In this document: positions 9,780 to 20,208 of the stretch, one piece after another
Layout: every line of letters starts with the position of its first letter
Position numbering within the stretch: the stretch's first letter is position 1
Origin: Pleurotus ostreatus/Saccharomyces cerevisiae fusant
Taxonomy: Eukaryota; Opisthokonta
Reading direction: 5' to 3'
Assembly (NCBI GenBank): GCA_024196135.1
Contig: JAMQCK010000042.1
Span: forward strand, 62,001-126,000
DNA length: 64,000 nt
Made by a program: the position numbers and the translations under genes
Notes under the pieces: model-generated
Databases searched by the model: none
What the model saw: the letters and a program-made list of their open reading frames with translations, nothing else
What the model was told of the DNA's origin: nothing

Positions 9780-11300
9780 AACCGGTATGTCCGTCTCCAG
9801 CCCCCGCAGCCGCGCGGGGAAGTCCATGGGGTTGTCCGTCATCCGCGACAGGACCATCGCGCGCATCGCCGTCGTGAGCTCCTCGTCCGCCTCCCGGCGG
9901 CACTTGATCTCCAGGTGCGTGAGCGCGGGGAGGAGGAGGTACGAAAGGGACGCGAGGTGGGGCCAGGGTGAGCGGGTGAGCGCGGCGAGCAGCTCGGGCG
10001 TCACCGAGCGCTCGTCGTCGTCGCGCCAGTCGGCCTCGTCGATCGCCAGGCGGGCGAGGGCGGGGGTCAGCTGAAGGCAGGCGACGAGCTTCTCGACCGG
10101 GGCGGCGGGCATGCCCTCCAGCTCGAGCGTGCTCAGGCGCGTCACTTTGAGGCGCGGATGGGGGATCACGGAGCGCTGGAGGAAGGCGAGGAGGATGTCG
10201 ATATAGTCGGAGCCATCCATGGTGTGCATGCCCCCCTCGAGCTTGAGCGCGCTGATGAAGGGTGCGGTGGTGTATTGGAGCATGTAGTAGGCGGCGTTCT
10301 CGAGCGTGACGTCGTGCAGGACTGGAAACTCGACGATCGCGCGCTCGTCGTCGTCCACGTCGCCGAGCTCCATGGCGGAGACAACGAGGCGGAAGAGCGT
10401 GGGCGCGCACGCCGCGATGGCGTCCAGCAGCACGTCTAGCGTCGTCTCGTCGTCGATGTGGTGCAGCTCGAGGCTGACGAGGTTCCAGTTGCGAGGGAGG
10501 ACGACGGGTCTGAAGGTACGCTCCATCCTGAGTTCGAAGCTGATGACGTTGGGGGCCACATTCTCGAAGTACTTCAAGGACTTCCTGTGCTCCCGACCCA
10601 CGTCGAGCTCCACTATCTTCAGCGCGGGGAATTCCTGCGGCCAATGCGGAGCGACGAGGTCCTCCATCTTGTCAAAGTTGTACAGTGCGAGCTTGAAGAA
10701 TCGACGGTGCTGCGAGAACACCAGCTCGATAGTTTCCGGATTTGGGTCTCGCTTCGGCTTGCCCTCGTCTCTCAAAGACTTCGAAGGCCCGAAGAGGGAG
10801 ACATGCAGCGGCTCCTCCCCTGCGCGCTCAAGACGAGAGGCAACGGGCGCGGTGCGCGTCGAGGTCGTCATCGCGAGGTGCGTCCAGAACTCGGAGTATC
10901 CGAGCGCCACTGCGCGCCAGTAGTAACACACTTGCGAAAAGTTGAGCTGGTCCTCGATGTTCTGGCTATACCACCATTCGGGTAATGCCAGGGAGAAGAT
11001 GGTGATGAGGAGTTCGCGAGGGAGGCGGCGCACGGGGGCAAGCACGGCCTTGCAGACGTCTAGAGCTCTCTCTATGCGGAAAATTACGCGGAGGATGGTT
11101 GTAGGGTCGTCTGTTGAGTCCAGTGCGTCTACCATAGTGACTTTCAAGTCGTTGGCAGCTTTGCCCAAGGCATCGGCGATCGAGAGTATGTGTGTCGTTT
11201 CCTGAGGGTTGGGAATAACTCCGGAGCGTGTTATCTCCTCGTTTGCATGCTTTGACACTTCCTGAAGGAGCTCTTCGACGTCGGGCGGCAGCATGGCCAT
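9771..11300 (-). CDS. F-box/LRR protein, array copy 2
   Basis: An intronless gene of 509 aa. The N-terminal module is well conserved (MLPPDVEELLQEVSKHANEE, then RSGVIPNPQETTHILSIADAL). The F-box lies at about residues 88-140 (APVRRLPRELLITIFSLALP to CYYWRAVALGYSEFW). LRR-like units follow, with the repeated pattern of a leucine-rich strand and an acidic loop. The stop codon overlaps a 20-bp tandem repeat. A CACGTG box lies about 205 bases upstream of the start. Predicted SCF substrate-recognition subunit with unknown target. Confidence 0.88.
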   Translation of the reverse strand: MAMLPPDVEELLQEVSKHANEEITRSGVIPNPQETTHILSIADALGKAANDLKVTMVDALDSTDDPTTILRVIFRIERALDVCKAVLAPVRRLPRELLITIFSLALPEWWYSQNIEDQLNFSQVCYYWRAVALGYSEFWTHLAMTTSTRTAPVASRLERAGEEPLHVSLFGPSKSLRDEGKPKRDPNPETIELVFSQHRRFFKLALYNFDKMEDLVAPHWPQEFPALKIVELDVGREHRKSLKYFENVAPNVISFELRMERTFRPVVLPRNWNLVSLELHHIDDETTLDVLLDAIAACAPTLFRLVVSAMELGDVDDDERAIVEFPVLHDVTLENAAYYMLQYTTAPFISALKLEGGMHTMDGSDYIDILLAFLQRSVIPHPRLKVTRLSTLELEGMPAAPVEKLVACLQLTPALARLAIDEADWRDDDERSVTPELLAALTRSPWPHLASLSYLLLPALTHLEIKCRREADEELTTAMRAMVLSRMTDNPMDFPARLRGLETDIPVAY

Positions 11301-11619
11301 TGCTGTACGAGGCTTTAGAGAAGTAGCGGTTGGGCATCGTCAAGGCTACGCACTGTACAATATTCCTGACAGATACAAATTCTCGGTAATGCCGGGCGAT
11401 AGCGATTTCTATCGTCAGAAATTACTCGTTGGGGTTCACGTCGTGCGGGTCGACGAACAAGGCTGCGACTCGGAAACCAGGGCAATCTCCTTGGACGCTT
11501 CGCGGTCACGTGTAAGTAATAGCGCATTGTTCTCAAGTTGCCGGCAAGATATCACCGTATGTATATCGATCGGAATTGGTTCCCAGTATGTATACTCTCA
11601 GCGACGTCAGCATCCCAAA
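11301..11619. promoter_or_regulatory. Promoter region of F-box copy 2 with CACGTG box
   Basis: An intergenic stretch with the word GCGGTCACGTGTA around 11502-11514 (CACGTG at 11507-11512). The same word is upstream of array copies 3 and 4. CACGTG is the classic site for bHLH factors; the factor here is unknown. Confidence 0.45.
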
Positions 11620-13158
11620 TCACCGTCGGAACTGTATTTCCATCTGAGGTTTCGTTAAGAAAGTGTCTATAGGAAAGATCTTGTTCCCGCGATCGTAGTA
11701 TTCCAGTCTAGACTGTAGCATAGCTCGCATAGGTTCCCCTACATCAACGAGATAGTCTTCGTGGCAAAGGTCAACTGCTAGAAGGTTGGGCAGCAGCCGA
11801 TCGCGGGAAGAGGCAAGGTCAGGGGAGCGCGTCATCGCAGCCAGCAAGCCCGGAGAGACCAGCGGCTCAAGCTCGTCGGCGAACACCGGCTGTACGTGCC
11901 AGTCGGGACGCCTATCGTTGATGAGAAGGCGAAAGACGTTGGGGGTGAGCTCCAAGCAGTTGACGACTACTTGTGGGGGAGCAGGGTTTAGGCTGACGAG
12001 CTCGAGGACTTTGAGAGGTAAGGGGCCTGACGATGCGGCGGTGGTGTTTTGGAGGTAGCGAAGCAGGGCCTCCATCTCGATCCCGCCCTCGTTCCACGTC
12101 GTGGGACCCTCGAGGCGGATGACAAGGACGTTCGGGGCGACGATGTGGTTGCAGAGGAAGCAGGCGCCATCCGTAAGCTTGAGCTCGAGGAGGTTGGGGA
12201 ACACGATGGGCTCATCATAGCCCTCCATCTCGTCGACGCTACTGACTTTAGCGACCAGTCGGATGAGGGAGGGCGCGCTCGCGATGATGGGGTCCATAAT
12301 TTCCTCCAAATACCGCTCTTCGTCGACGATGCTGATATCCAGGCTGACTAGCTTCCACGCAGCGGGGAGAATGATCGGCGCCGGCGTCAAGTCGGTAGTG
12401 CTCAAGGAGAGTCCAACGACATTGGGCGCGTTGTCGAAGTACCGGAGGTACTTCGCCGGGTCCATCTCGCAGCTCATCTTCAGCGCCCTCAACGCGGGGA
12501 GCTCTGTCGGCCAGTAGGGCGCCAGCGCGTCCATCGACTCGTCGATGCTGGGGACCCACAGAGTCGACCACCGCCGCGCGTGTGCGCATATCGCCTGCAC
12601 GGCCTCGATATTCGCGATCGTCGGCCCCTCCTCCTCGTCCTCCTCTTCCAAATAAAGATGCCTGCCACTCGCGATGAACACATCGAGCGGCTCCGCCGCC
12701 GACCGGTGCAGGCGATTCATTACAGGCCCTTCGTGACTGCGCAAAGTCATCACGATGTGCGACCAGAACTTGGGTGTGCCCAGGGCGACCTCGCGCCAGC
12801 AGTAGCACACGCTGGCAAAGTTGAGGGTCTCGGGGGCGCTGGATATGAGCCAGTTGTCGGGGAGCGCCATCTCGAAGATGATCGAGAGGAGCTCGCGGGG
12901 GAGGCGGCGGACGGGGGCTACGGCGGCGCGGCACATGAGAATGGCGTGTTCGATGAGCTCTAGTTGTTCGGGCGCATCGGGGCACGTGTTGGTGGAGGGG
13001 TCAGACTTGTGTTGGTCGCAAACTTGTTGTAGGGCGTCGATGAGGGAAGTGAGGTGCGCGGTCTCCTGGGCATTGGGGATGGTGCCAGAGCGTATAAGAT
13101 CGACATTCGCGTGATTGAGGGCCGTTTGTATGAGATCGACCGTGTCCGCCGTAGACAT
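11620..13158 (-). CDS. F-box/LRR protein, array copy 3
   Basis: An intronless gene of 512 aa. It starts MSTADTVDLIQTALNHANVD followed by RSGTIPNAQETAHLTSLIDAL. The F-box lies at about residues 80-132 (APVRRLPRELLSIIFEMALP to CYCWREVALGTPKFW). Leucine-rich repeats follow, including a YDEPIVFPNLLELKL unit that aligns with the FPxLxxLxL units of copies 4 and 5. An acidic stretch of Glu/Asp interrupts the region after the F-box. Predicted SCF adaptor. Confidence 0.88.
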   Translation of the reverse strand: MSTADTVDLIQTALNHANVDLIRSGTIPNAQETAHLTSLIDALQQVCDQHKSDPSTNTCPDAPEQLELIEHAILMCRAAVAPVRRLPRELLSIIFEMALPDNWLISSAPETLNFASVCYCWREVALGTPKFWSHIVMTLRSHEGPVMNRLHRSAAEPLDVFIASGRHLYLEEEDEEEGPTIANIEAVQAICAHARRWSTLWVPSIDESMDALAPYWPTELPALRALKMSCEMDPAKYLRYFDNAPNVVGLSLSTTDLTPAPIILPAAWKLVSLDISIVDEERYLEEIMDPIIASAPSLIRLVAKVSSVDEMEGYDEPIVFPNLLELKLTDGACFLCNHIVAPNVLVIRLEGPTTWNEGGIEMEALLRYLQNTTAASSGPLPLKVLELVSLNPAPPQVVVNCLELTPNVFRLLINDRRPDWHVQPVFADELEPLVSPGLLAAMTRSPDLASSRDRLLPNLLAVDLCHEDYLVDVGEPMRAMLQSRLEYYDRGNKIFPIDTFLTKPQMEIQFRR

Positions 13159-13488
13159 AGCTACTCAGTTCGCAGAGTCAGCCCGACTATCACTGTCGAA
13201 CCAATGCCCTGCGCACCTTCTCGACAAGTCCGAGTGACGCAGAAGTGCCGTTAGCACTAATAATTCCTTGAGCTAGGCAAAGAGGCGATTCTTGAGCTAG
13301 AGGGAGAGGCGGGCGGAGGCGGTCAAATGTAAGAGTTCTGTAGGTTCACCGTGTACTATTGACGCGCTATCCTGGTAGGACGCAAATCAGCCTGTGACAT
13401 CGTTACGATGTTGACGATTCTGCGCGGTCACGTGTATGTCGCGTCGCGTACTTCTATCGGACATCATGATCTACGGTACTCTACATCA
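13159..13488. promoter_or_regulatory. Promoter region of F-box copy 3, partly duplicated
   Basis: Contains TGACGCAGAAGTGCC around 13234 and GGCAAAGAGGCG around 13276, both matched by sequence near 15368-15421, upstream of copy 4. GCGGTCACGTGTATGTCGCG at 13424-13443 recurs almost exactly at 15552. The CACGTG core is at 13429-13434. Confidence 0.5.
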
Positions 13489-15000
13489 TCACCACTCAGT
13501 GTCGTAATCCGGAAAGTCTCTGTAGCTCGCTAGAGGTAGCATGTAGTCCGATTCAGAGATAGTCTGCCGCGAGGCAATCATATCGTGCAGAAGCATCTGC
13601 GTCTCCTCGTCCTTGTACTCCAAGTGCAATCCCAGAGTCGAGAGCTTCGGCAATAATCTGTTCTGCGGTGCATCGTCTGACACAGTCGAGCGCGTCATCG
13701 CCAGCAGCAATTCCGGCGAGATTATGAGCCTCTCCAGATCCCCGTCCTTGAGAAGCTTCAAGCACTCGTCCCCGTCCCGAATCGTGAGATGAATAAGTTT
13801 GGGGGTGAGACCGAAGCAGTCTAGCACGAGCTGAGGCTCAGCAGGAGTCATGCCGAGCAGCTCGAGAGACTCGAGAGGGCAGACGCCGGTTGGGTTCACG
13901 GAACGCCGGAGAAGGGTCAGCAATGCCGCCAGCTCGCTTTCGTCCTCCCCCGACATGCCCGGGTTCGGGCGTTCGAGTCTGATGCTTGTGATCTGGGGAG
14001 CGACGACATGTCGGCACAGATAGCACGCGCCGTAGTGCAGCTTGAGGGTGCGGAGGTGCGGGAATATGATGGTGTCGTACTCCTCGTCAATCTCGCCGAC
14101 GTCGAGTACGTACACATCCAGAGACTGCAAGGTAGGCGCGTAGACCGCGATGACCCCGATGATTTCTTCTAGGCATTGTCCATTTTCCAGCAGGCTCAAT
14201 TCGAGGTGAGTAAGGTCCCACGCCGGAATGACTTCGAAAGAGCGAGGGTGGTAGTGACAGAAAAGCTCTAGCTTGACAACATTGGGCGCGATGCCAATGA
14301 AGTCCTCGACGATGTCCGCCAGGTTGTCAACGACCGCCAAGTCCAGCTCCTTCAGCTGGGGAAACTCCGTCGGCCAGTAGGGTCCAATCGCGCGGAGGAT
14401 GTCTTCGTAGTAGATGGCGGCATGTACGGAGAACCTGCGCATGCGATGCGATTGGGAGAATAGGGCATGCAGGGCGCTTGCGTTCCATTCGACGTCCTCG
14501 CCTTGCGGGCAACCACCTCCATGGCGGAGGGAGACATTGAGGCGTTCATTTCTTGACCAGTCGATCCGCTTCGCCACCGCTTCTTCAGGGCAGGTCTGAT
14601 GTACGGTTATGTTCGACCAGAAACGGCCATAGCCTATAGCAGCCTCGCGCCAGTAGTGGCAGACGCTCGCGAAGTTGGGCATCGCCGTCACGTACGCTGC
14701 TTCCCAATTCTCCGGAAGCGCCAGCTCGAAAATCATGATCAGCAGCTCGCAAGGGAGGCGGCGGACGGGGGCGACGGCAGCGCGGCACATGCACAAGGCT
14801 TGCTCAATGCGACGCGTCGGTCCGGAATCGTTGACAAGGTGTTTACGCCGGCACAAGATCCACTGGAGCTCAGCGGCGACGGAGTGCAGGCGTGCGGTAG
14901 CTTGAGGACTGGGTATGACGCCGGAGCGGAGATGCGCGACTCGTGCGTAGACCGAGGCTTCATCCAGCAAAGCGTCGATGTCTTTCGGGGAAAACTCCAT
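13489..15000 (-). CDS. F-box/LRR protein, array copy 4
   Basis: An intronless gene of 503 aa starting MEFSPKDIDALLDEASVYAR, then LRSGVIPSPQATARL. The F-box lies at about residues 77-125 (APVRRLPCELLIMIFELALP to CHYWREAAIGYGRFW). The LRR region includes DVYVLDVGEIDEEYDTIIFP, YLCRHVVAPQ and NPGMSGEDESEL. These blocks are nearly identical to copy 5 and to the inverted copy at 22134, so the three form one recent subgroup. Predicted SCF substrate receptor. Confidence 0.88.
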   Translation of the reverse strand: MEFSPKDIDALLDEASVYARVAHLRSGVIPSPQATARLHSVAAELQWILCRRKHLVNDSGPTRRIEQALCMCRAAVAPVRRLPCELLIMIFELALPENWEAAYVTAMPNFASVCHYWREAAIGYGRFWSNITVHQTCPEEAVAKRIDWSRNERLNVSLRHGGGCPQGEDVEWNASALHALFSQSHRMRRFSVHAAIYYEDILRAIGPYWPTEFPQLKELDLAVVDNLADIVEDFIGIAPNVVKLELFCHYHPRSFEVIPAWDLTHLELSLLENGQCLEEIIGVIAVYAPTLQSLDVYVLDVGEIDEEYDTIIFPHLRTLKLHYGACYLCRHVVAPQITSIRLERPNPGMSGEDESELAALLTLLRRSVNPTGVCPLESLELLGMTPAEPQLVLDCFGLTPKLIHLTIRDGDECLKLLKDGDLERLIISPELLLAMTRSTVSDDAPQNRLLPKLSTLGLHLEYKDEETQMLLHDMIASRQTISESDYMLPLASYRDFPDYDTEW

Positions 15001-15800
15001 AACTAGGGGCCTGGTTAGTCATCGAGTCGGCTGATGGCGGGAAAATTGTGCATACCTCGAGCGTTACCAGGAGGATGTGTACGTGTGGTGAAGGAACTTC
15101 TGAGATCTCGAGAAGGCCAAGGCGCGCGAGTGTAAGTGAAAAACTGTTAGAGTGTAGGAGAGGATGATGAAGGTCAAGCTGCTATCAACCCGACTTATAT
15201 ACATGGCTCGCGCCCATTGTTCCCTAAAAGGGTGGCAGGAGGATTGCCATCGATGTCCCTTGTCCATGCAACGCGTACTTCCCTTTCAGGATCAATGGCA
15301 AGTGTTGCGTGGACCAGGGAATCGATGGTTAGAGCGCCCGTGCGTTATGACTTTGACGAGACCGATTGACGCAGACGTACCACTGGCTCTCCAGTCAGGC
15401 TTTAGATTGGCAAAGAGGCGGGCAGAGTCGTCATAACCGGCCGTTTGAGTGCACCTTGTGCCATTTGATACGATATCGAGGAGCGTAGGTGACGGTAGGA
15501 CGCCAATTGCTTCGAGACATGCTGTTCGAATCGGGGATGAAGATTCTGAGTGCGATCACGTGTATGTCGCGTTGCAAAATATTGGGTTGCCTGAAATTCA
15601 AGTAGTGTTTCGACTGGTTTCCAAGTCTTGCGTTGTGAGTATCACTAATCGTGTTGCTGCGCTTGCACAGAACCAGTTTTAGGAGGGTTTGCATGTAAGA
15701 TCTCTTTCACTTCGGAGTTCATATAAGTAACCGACGCGTAAGTTCGACATCAAATATCGTTCCGTCACAATCGTATGTAATTCCTAGGAGGAGTCTCTTA
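15001..15800. promoter_or_regulatory. Promoter region of F-box copy 4, with segments shared by neighbours
   Basis: About 800 non-coding bases. The part from about 15200 to 15345 (GCCCATTGTTCCC, GGCAGGA, TTTCAGGATCA, GTTGC) is recognisably similar to 17505-17640 upstream of copy 5. A CACGTG box at 15557-15562 lies in the same context as those upstream of copies 2 and 3. No gene is recognised. Confidence 0.5.
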
Positions 15801-17363
15801 TTACCACTTACTGTTGCAGTAGTAGTAGTACGGAAAGAACCTGTAGCTTGCTAAAGGCCGTATGTCGTCCGAGTCAGACACAGCCACCCTAGAAGCGATC
15901 ATGTCGTCCAGGAGCTTCTCCACTTCTTCATCTTCGTATTGAAGAAGTACACCCAGAGTCGAGAGCTTCGGTAGCATCTTGTTCTGCGGCGCGTCGTCTG
16001 ATTCGCTGGAGCGCGTCATCGCGCGTAGCAGCTCTGGCGAGATGATGAGCTTCTCCTCGTCGCCCTCTCCGATCAGGTCTAAGCACAAATCCGAGTCCTG
16101 GATTGCGAGATGCTCGAGCTTGGGAGCGAGATCAAGGCAGTCAATCACCAGCTGGGGGTGAGCGGGGGTCATGCCGATGAGCTCGAGAGATTCGACAGGA
16201 CAAAAGCCAGTGGAATCCACCGAGCGCTGAAGAAAGATGAACAAGGCCACTATCTCGCTTTCGTCCTGCCCCGACATGCCCGGGTCCTCGCGTTCGAGCT
16301 TGAGGTTGACGATTCGAGGGGCGACGGCATAGCGGCACAGATAGCAAGCGTCGAACCGCAGCGTCAAGGTCTGCAAATTCGGGAATACGATGGTGGCGAA
16401 CTGCGCGTCTATCTCGCCAACGTCAAGCACGTACACATCTAGGGACTCCAAGGTAGGCGCGCACGCCGCGATATTTGCGATAACCTCGTGCAGGTACTGC
16501 CCCTGTTCGACCAGGTGCATTTTGAGGCTGGTGAGCTTCCATGTTGGCGGGAAGTCGATGGGCGCGGGGACTTTCTCGCAGACCAGCTGGAGAACGACGA
16601 GGTTCGGTGCGAGGTTGGCGAAGTCCCGAACAGCCTCCGCCAGGTTATCAAAGACCACCAGCTCCAGTTCCTCCAGCTGGGGCATCGCTCGGGGCCAGAA
16701 ATGCCCAATGGCCTGGATGACGTCCGGGTAGAAGGTATCTAGGGCCAGACTTAACCTGCGCATGCGATGCGATTGGGAGAATAAGACGTGCAGGGCAGCT
16801 GCGTTCCATGGGGCCCCATTCCGCGAATGAGGGTCAAGGTGGATGAGCGAGACTTCGAGGGAGCTATTGCTCGACCATCGGATCCGGTTTTCTACCGCTC
16901 CAGCAGGGGTGGTCTGGTGCATCCGAATAGTTGACCAAAACCGCCCATAACCAGTCGCGACCTCACGCCAGTAGTGGCAGACGGTAGCGAAGTGAAGTAT
17001 CTGCGTCGCATACGCCTCCTCCCATTTCCACGGGAGCGCCAACTCAAAGATCATGATCAGCAGCTCGCGAGGGAGGCGGCGAACGGGGGCGACGACCGCG
17101 CGGCAAATGCGCAAGGCGTGTTCGATGTGCATAGTTCTTTCGATGCGCCGCGTCGGTGTGCCGTCGATGGTGACGTGGGGAGCTCGGTGGAAGAGGAGCT
17201 GGCGCTGGTGCAAGATGCATTGAAGCTTGTCGGCGATGGAAAGGAGGCGCGCGGTAGCGTGAGCGTTGGGGGTGACACCGGCGCGGAGATGCTCGACGCG
17301 CGCGTAGATAAAGGCGTCGTTGAGTAAGGCATCGATATCGATGTCTTTCGGGGAGTGTTCCAT
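15801..17363 (-). CDS. F-box/LRR protein, array copy 5
   Basis: An intronless gene of 520 aa from the ATG at 17363 (MEHSPKDIDIDALLNDAFIY), chosen because it aligns with copy 4; an in-frame ATG nine codons upstream is less likely. The N-terminal module reads LRAGVTPNAHATARL. The F-box lies at about residues 90-140 (APVRRLPRELLIMIFELALP to CHYWREVATGYGRFW). The LRR blocks DVYVLDVGEIDAQFATIVFP and DPGMSGQDESEI match copy 4 closely. It has an extra insert before the F-box and a Tyr-rich C-terminus. Predicted SCF adaptor. Confidence 0.88.
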   Translation of the reverse strand: MEHSPKDIDIDALLNDAFIYARVEHLRAGVTPNAHATARLLSIADKLQCILHQRQLLFHRAPHVTIDGTPTRRIERTMHIEHALRICRAVVAPVRRLPRELLIMIFELALPWKWEEAYATQILHFATVCHYWREVATGYGRFWSTIRMHQTTPAGAVENRIRWSSNSSLEVSLIHLDPHSRNGAPWNAAALHVLFSQSHRMRRLSLALDTFYPDVIQAIGHFWPRAMPQLEELELVVFDNLAEAVRDFANLAPNLVVLQLVCEKVPAPIDFPPTWKLTSLKMHLVEQGQYLHEVIANIAACAPTLESLDVYVLDVGEIDAQFATIVFPNLQTLTLRFDACYLCRYAVAPRIVNLKLEREDPGMSGQDESEIVALFIFLQRSVDSTGFCPVESLELIGMTPAHPQLVIDCLDLAPKLEHLAIQDSDLCLDLIGEGDEEKLIISPELLRAMTRSSESDDAPQNKMLPKLSTLGVLLQYEDEEVEKLLDDMIASRVAVSDSDDIRPLASYRFFPYYYYCNSKW

Positions 17364-18530
17364 AGCTAGAGCGAAGACGCTAGTGAGCAAGTGAAAGGCT
17401 GTAAGACCCGTGCATACCTTGCGTCGAGGGTAGCCAAGCGGCAGAGGGAAAATGGGATGATGGATGTCACGGTCGGACTGTAATCGATCCAGCTTAAGTA
17501 GCTTGCGCTCATTGTTCCCGAAAAGGCGGCAGGAAGCCTACCTTTGCTGGATCAATGGTCACGCAACATTCATTCCCATTTCAGGATCAGTAAGCCAGCG
17601 TTGCATGGTGCAGAAAACCAATGCTCAGAGAGCCCGGTCGATATTCCTACCCGTCACTTAACATTCGTCTCGCACCTTTGAAACAACGTGCGAATGGTGC
17701 AGCTGCAACAAGGGAATCGGGGAAGTAATATGGGCACTCAGATCATGCATATGCATACCTGACTATGGTAATCAGTATACGACGACAACGACAACCACAC
17801 ACGTACTTATTGCAACCAATTGTCTTGCACGGTCATTGGTACGAAGGGGTTATCCAAGCCACGACAGCGGCGAGGTCCCGAGCATTTTGCGGGTGCAGAG
17901 AGCGACGGGTATATGGAGGAACGTAGTATATCGAGGCGCTAACCGCCTTTTAGCTACGAAGCTAGTAGTCGCGTACGTCCGGATACTAGTGCGTACGCAT
18001 GAGTACTGGTACGTACGCCTAAATGCCAACGACAGAAGCAACACGAAGCACCACGGTACCAGATAGGAAGTCGAGTCCAGAGAGAGGAAGCAGAGGATAC
18101 ACGTCGAGCACGGAGGCTGGGTAGAGGCAGGATAAATAGGAAAGAAATGATACAGTGTAAGGATCAGGGATGCGGCGCGAATCCAATAAGAAGCAGTGCA
18201 AGATATACGTAGGGGGACACGAGAGAGCATACGTATGAAGAACAGACGCACTGGGAGCAGGCCCAAGAACAAGCCGGACCAAAAAAGGAGACTCAGACGG
18301 AGGCCCGAAAATCGGAGAAGCAGAAACAAAGGAAGGTGAGATAGTCCGGGAAGGATACAGATTTTGTGAAGACGACAGGAGAGCGAAGCCGAAGGAGGAC
18401 GAGATATAGGGAGGGAGACAGACTATAGAGGGCGAGGCAAGCTATAGGGTGAAGGCGGAAAGAAGGGTAAATGGTGTGTAGTCTAGGGGTTGGTCGATGC
18501 GTATTAGACTTCGAGTGAGCGCATGACGCT
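17364..18530. other. Long intergenic stretch between F-box copy 5 and PKA
   Basis: About 1.1 kb. The left part is the copy 5 promoter, similar to the copy 4 promoter. The region around 17960-18020 is rich in short CGTACG/GTACGTACG palindromic words. The remainder, up to 18530, is probably the 3' UTR and flank of the PKA gene. No coding sequence is recognised. Confidence 0.4.
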
Positions 18531-19952
18531 TTAGAACTCAAGGAACTGATAGGCAGTGGGATCGAAGCGCTGTTCGAGCGCGGGCGGTTGCTCCTCGTGG
18601 AAGAGGCCCGGCATATCTTCCGCGGGAGGGAGCGGTAGGCGCAGGAAATGTCGAGTATCATCGCCGGAGGAAGTATGTGGAATTATCGGCGCCTGCGGAC
18701 GAAATTAGTCTATATTCAGACGTTCCCCACAAATCACTCACCATGATCTCTCTTCGCTCCAAAGCGTCCCAGTCTACGCCTCGGAACCATGGATGCTCCA
18801 GTACGTCCTGTGGTCCGCCGATCATGTTCCCCAGTCGCTTGGTACGGTCGGGATTAAGAAAGGCGCGGATGAGGCTTCTCGACAGCGGATCCATGCTACG
18901 CGGCCAATGGATATGTCCGTCGAGGATCTTCTCATATATTCCGTACGGCGATTCATCGAAGAAAGGGGGATAACCGACAAGCATCTCGTAGCAGAGCACG
19001 CCGACGGCCCACCAGTCCGCCGCCTTGCCGTGACCGTCGGACTGTATGATCTCCGGGGCGAGGTACTCTGGCGTTCCACACAGCGTCCACGTGCGGTCGT
19101 CGACGATCTTCGCGAAGCCGAAGTCGGTGAGGCGCAGGTAGCCGCGCGAGTCGAGGAGGAGGTTCTCGGGCTTGAGGTCGCGGTAGATGATGTTGAAGGA
19201 GTGGAGGTAGCGGAGGGCGAGAATGATGGTGGCGAGGTAGAAGCGCGTGACATCGGGGGTGAAGCGCTGGGCGCGGCGGAGGTGGGTGAAGAGCTCACCG
19301 CCGGGGACGTAGGACATGAGCATGTAGACATTCAGGCTGTCCTGGAAGGTGGCGAAGAGGTCGACGATGAAGGGGTGCTGGATGCGGGAGAGGATGTAAC
19401 GCTCCGCGTTCACATGCTCCACTTGGCGCAGGCGCACGATCTCGCTCTTGCGAAGGACCTTCATCGCGAAGTAGTTGTTCGACTCGCGGCCCCTATGTCG
19501 GACGATGAGAACGCGGGCGAACGTGCCCGTGCCTGCGGATCGGTGAGCACATGGAAGGGGGAAGTACGATGGGAAGACTTACCAAGGGTCCCCCGAACCT
19601 CGAAGTCTGTGAGCTTGATGCCGTATTTTTGCAGATGGACCTTTTCGTCTTCGAGCAGGCGGAGGGGGGGCTGAGGCCGCTCCTCGTCGACCTGCATATC
19701 ATGGTGAGAGGGTTGATGGGGTTGGTGGTGTGCCGGTCCGGGTGGTGGAAGTACGCGATCGACCATCTCTACGTCGTCGATGCTGAGCTCGCTGTGTCCG
19801 GGGGAAAGGGGTGGAGTGATAGGTGCGTCAGGCACGACCTGAGATTCCCGTCTAGGGAGCGAGATGGGGCCCGAGCGAGGAGCGGCGTTCGCGAGGGAGG
19901 CGCGCGTGTTGGTCGCCGCGCCGGACATTATAAGAGCGGTGGTAGGATACAA
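18531..19952 (-). CDS. cAMP-dependent protein kinase catalytic subunit
   Basis: An AGC-family Ser/Thr kinase of about 440 aa in three exons (19952-19583, 19532-18742, 18692-18531). The N-terminal 100 residues are Pro/His-rich and unstructured, as in fungal PKA. Kinase motifs: glycine loop GTLGTGTFARV across the first intron, AMKVL lysine, catalytic loop YRDLKPENLL, DFGFAKIV, activation loop TWTLCGTPEYLAPE and ADWWAVGVLCYEML. The AGC tail resumes after the second intron (APIIPHTSSGDDTRHF) and ends QFLEF, the hydrophobic FxxF motif at the extreme C-terminus that is typical of PKA. It acts downstream of cAMP in nutrient and morphogenesis signalling. An alternative ATG at 19928 would shorten it by eight residues. 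Confidence 0.93.
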
Positions 19953-20208
19953 GACAAAGTGTGGAGATTACAGACGCATGGAACGCAGCAACCGGCGGAA
20001 AAGGAAGGGTGAGGGGCCGGGCGTCGGCGGCGCAGGCGGTCGCGGTGGAAATGAGGAACTCGAGCAGCGGTTGTCAAAACCAAGTCGCACTCGGCGTCGG
20101 CACGGATGCCCACGCGACGCCGCACGTGGCAAGGCAGATGGCAAACATCCACATCGGGCGCCTCCATTACGCGTCGCCCAGACGCGTCTCTTGTCGCTGC
20201 CCATCACA

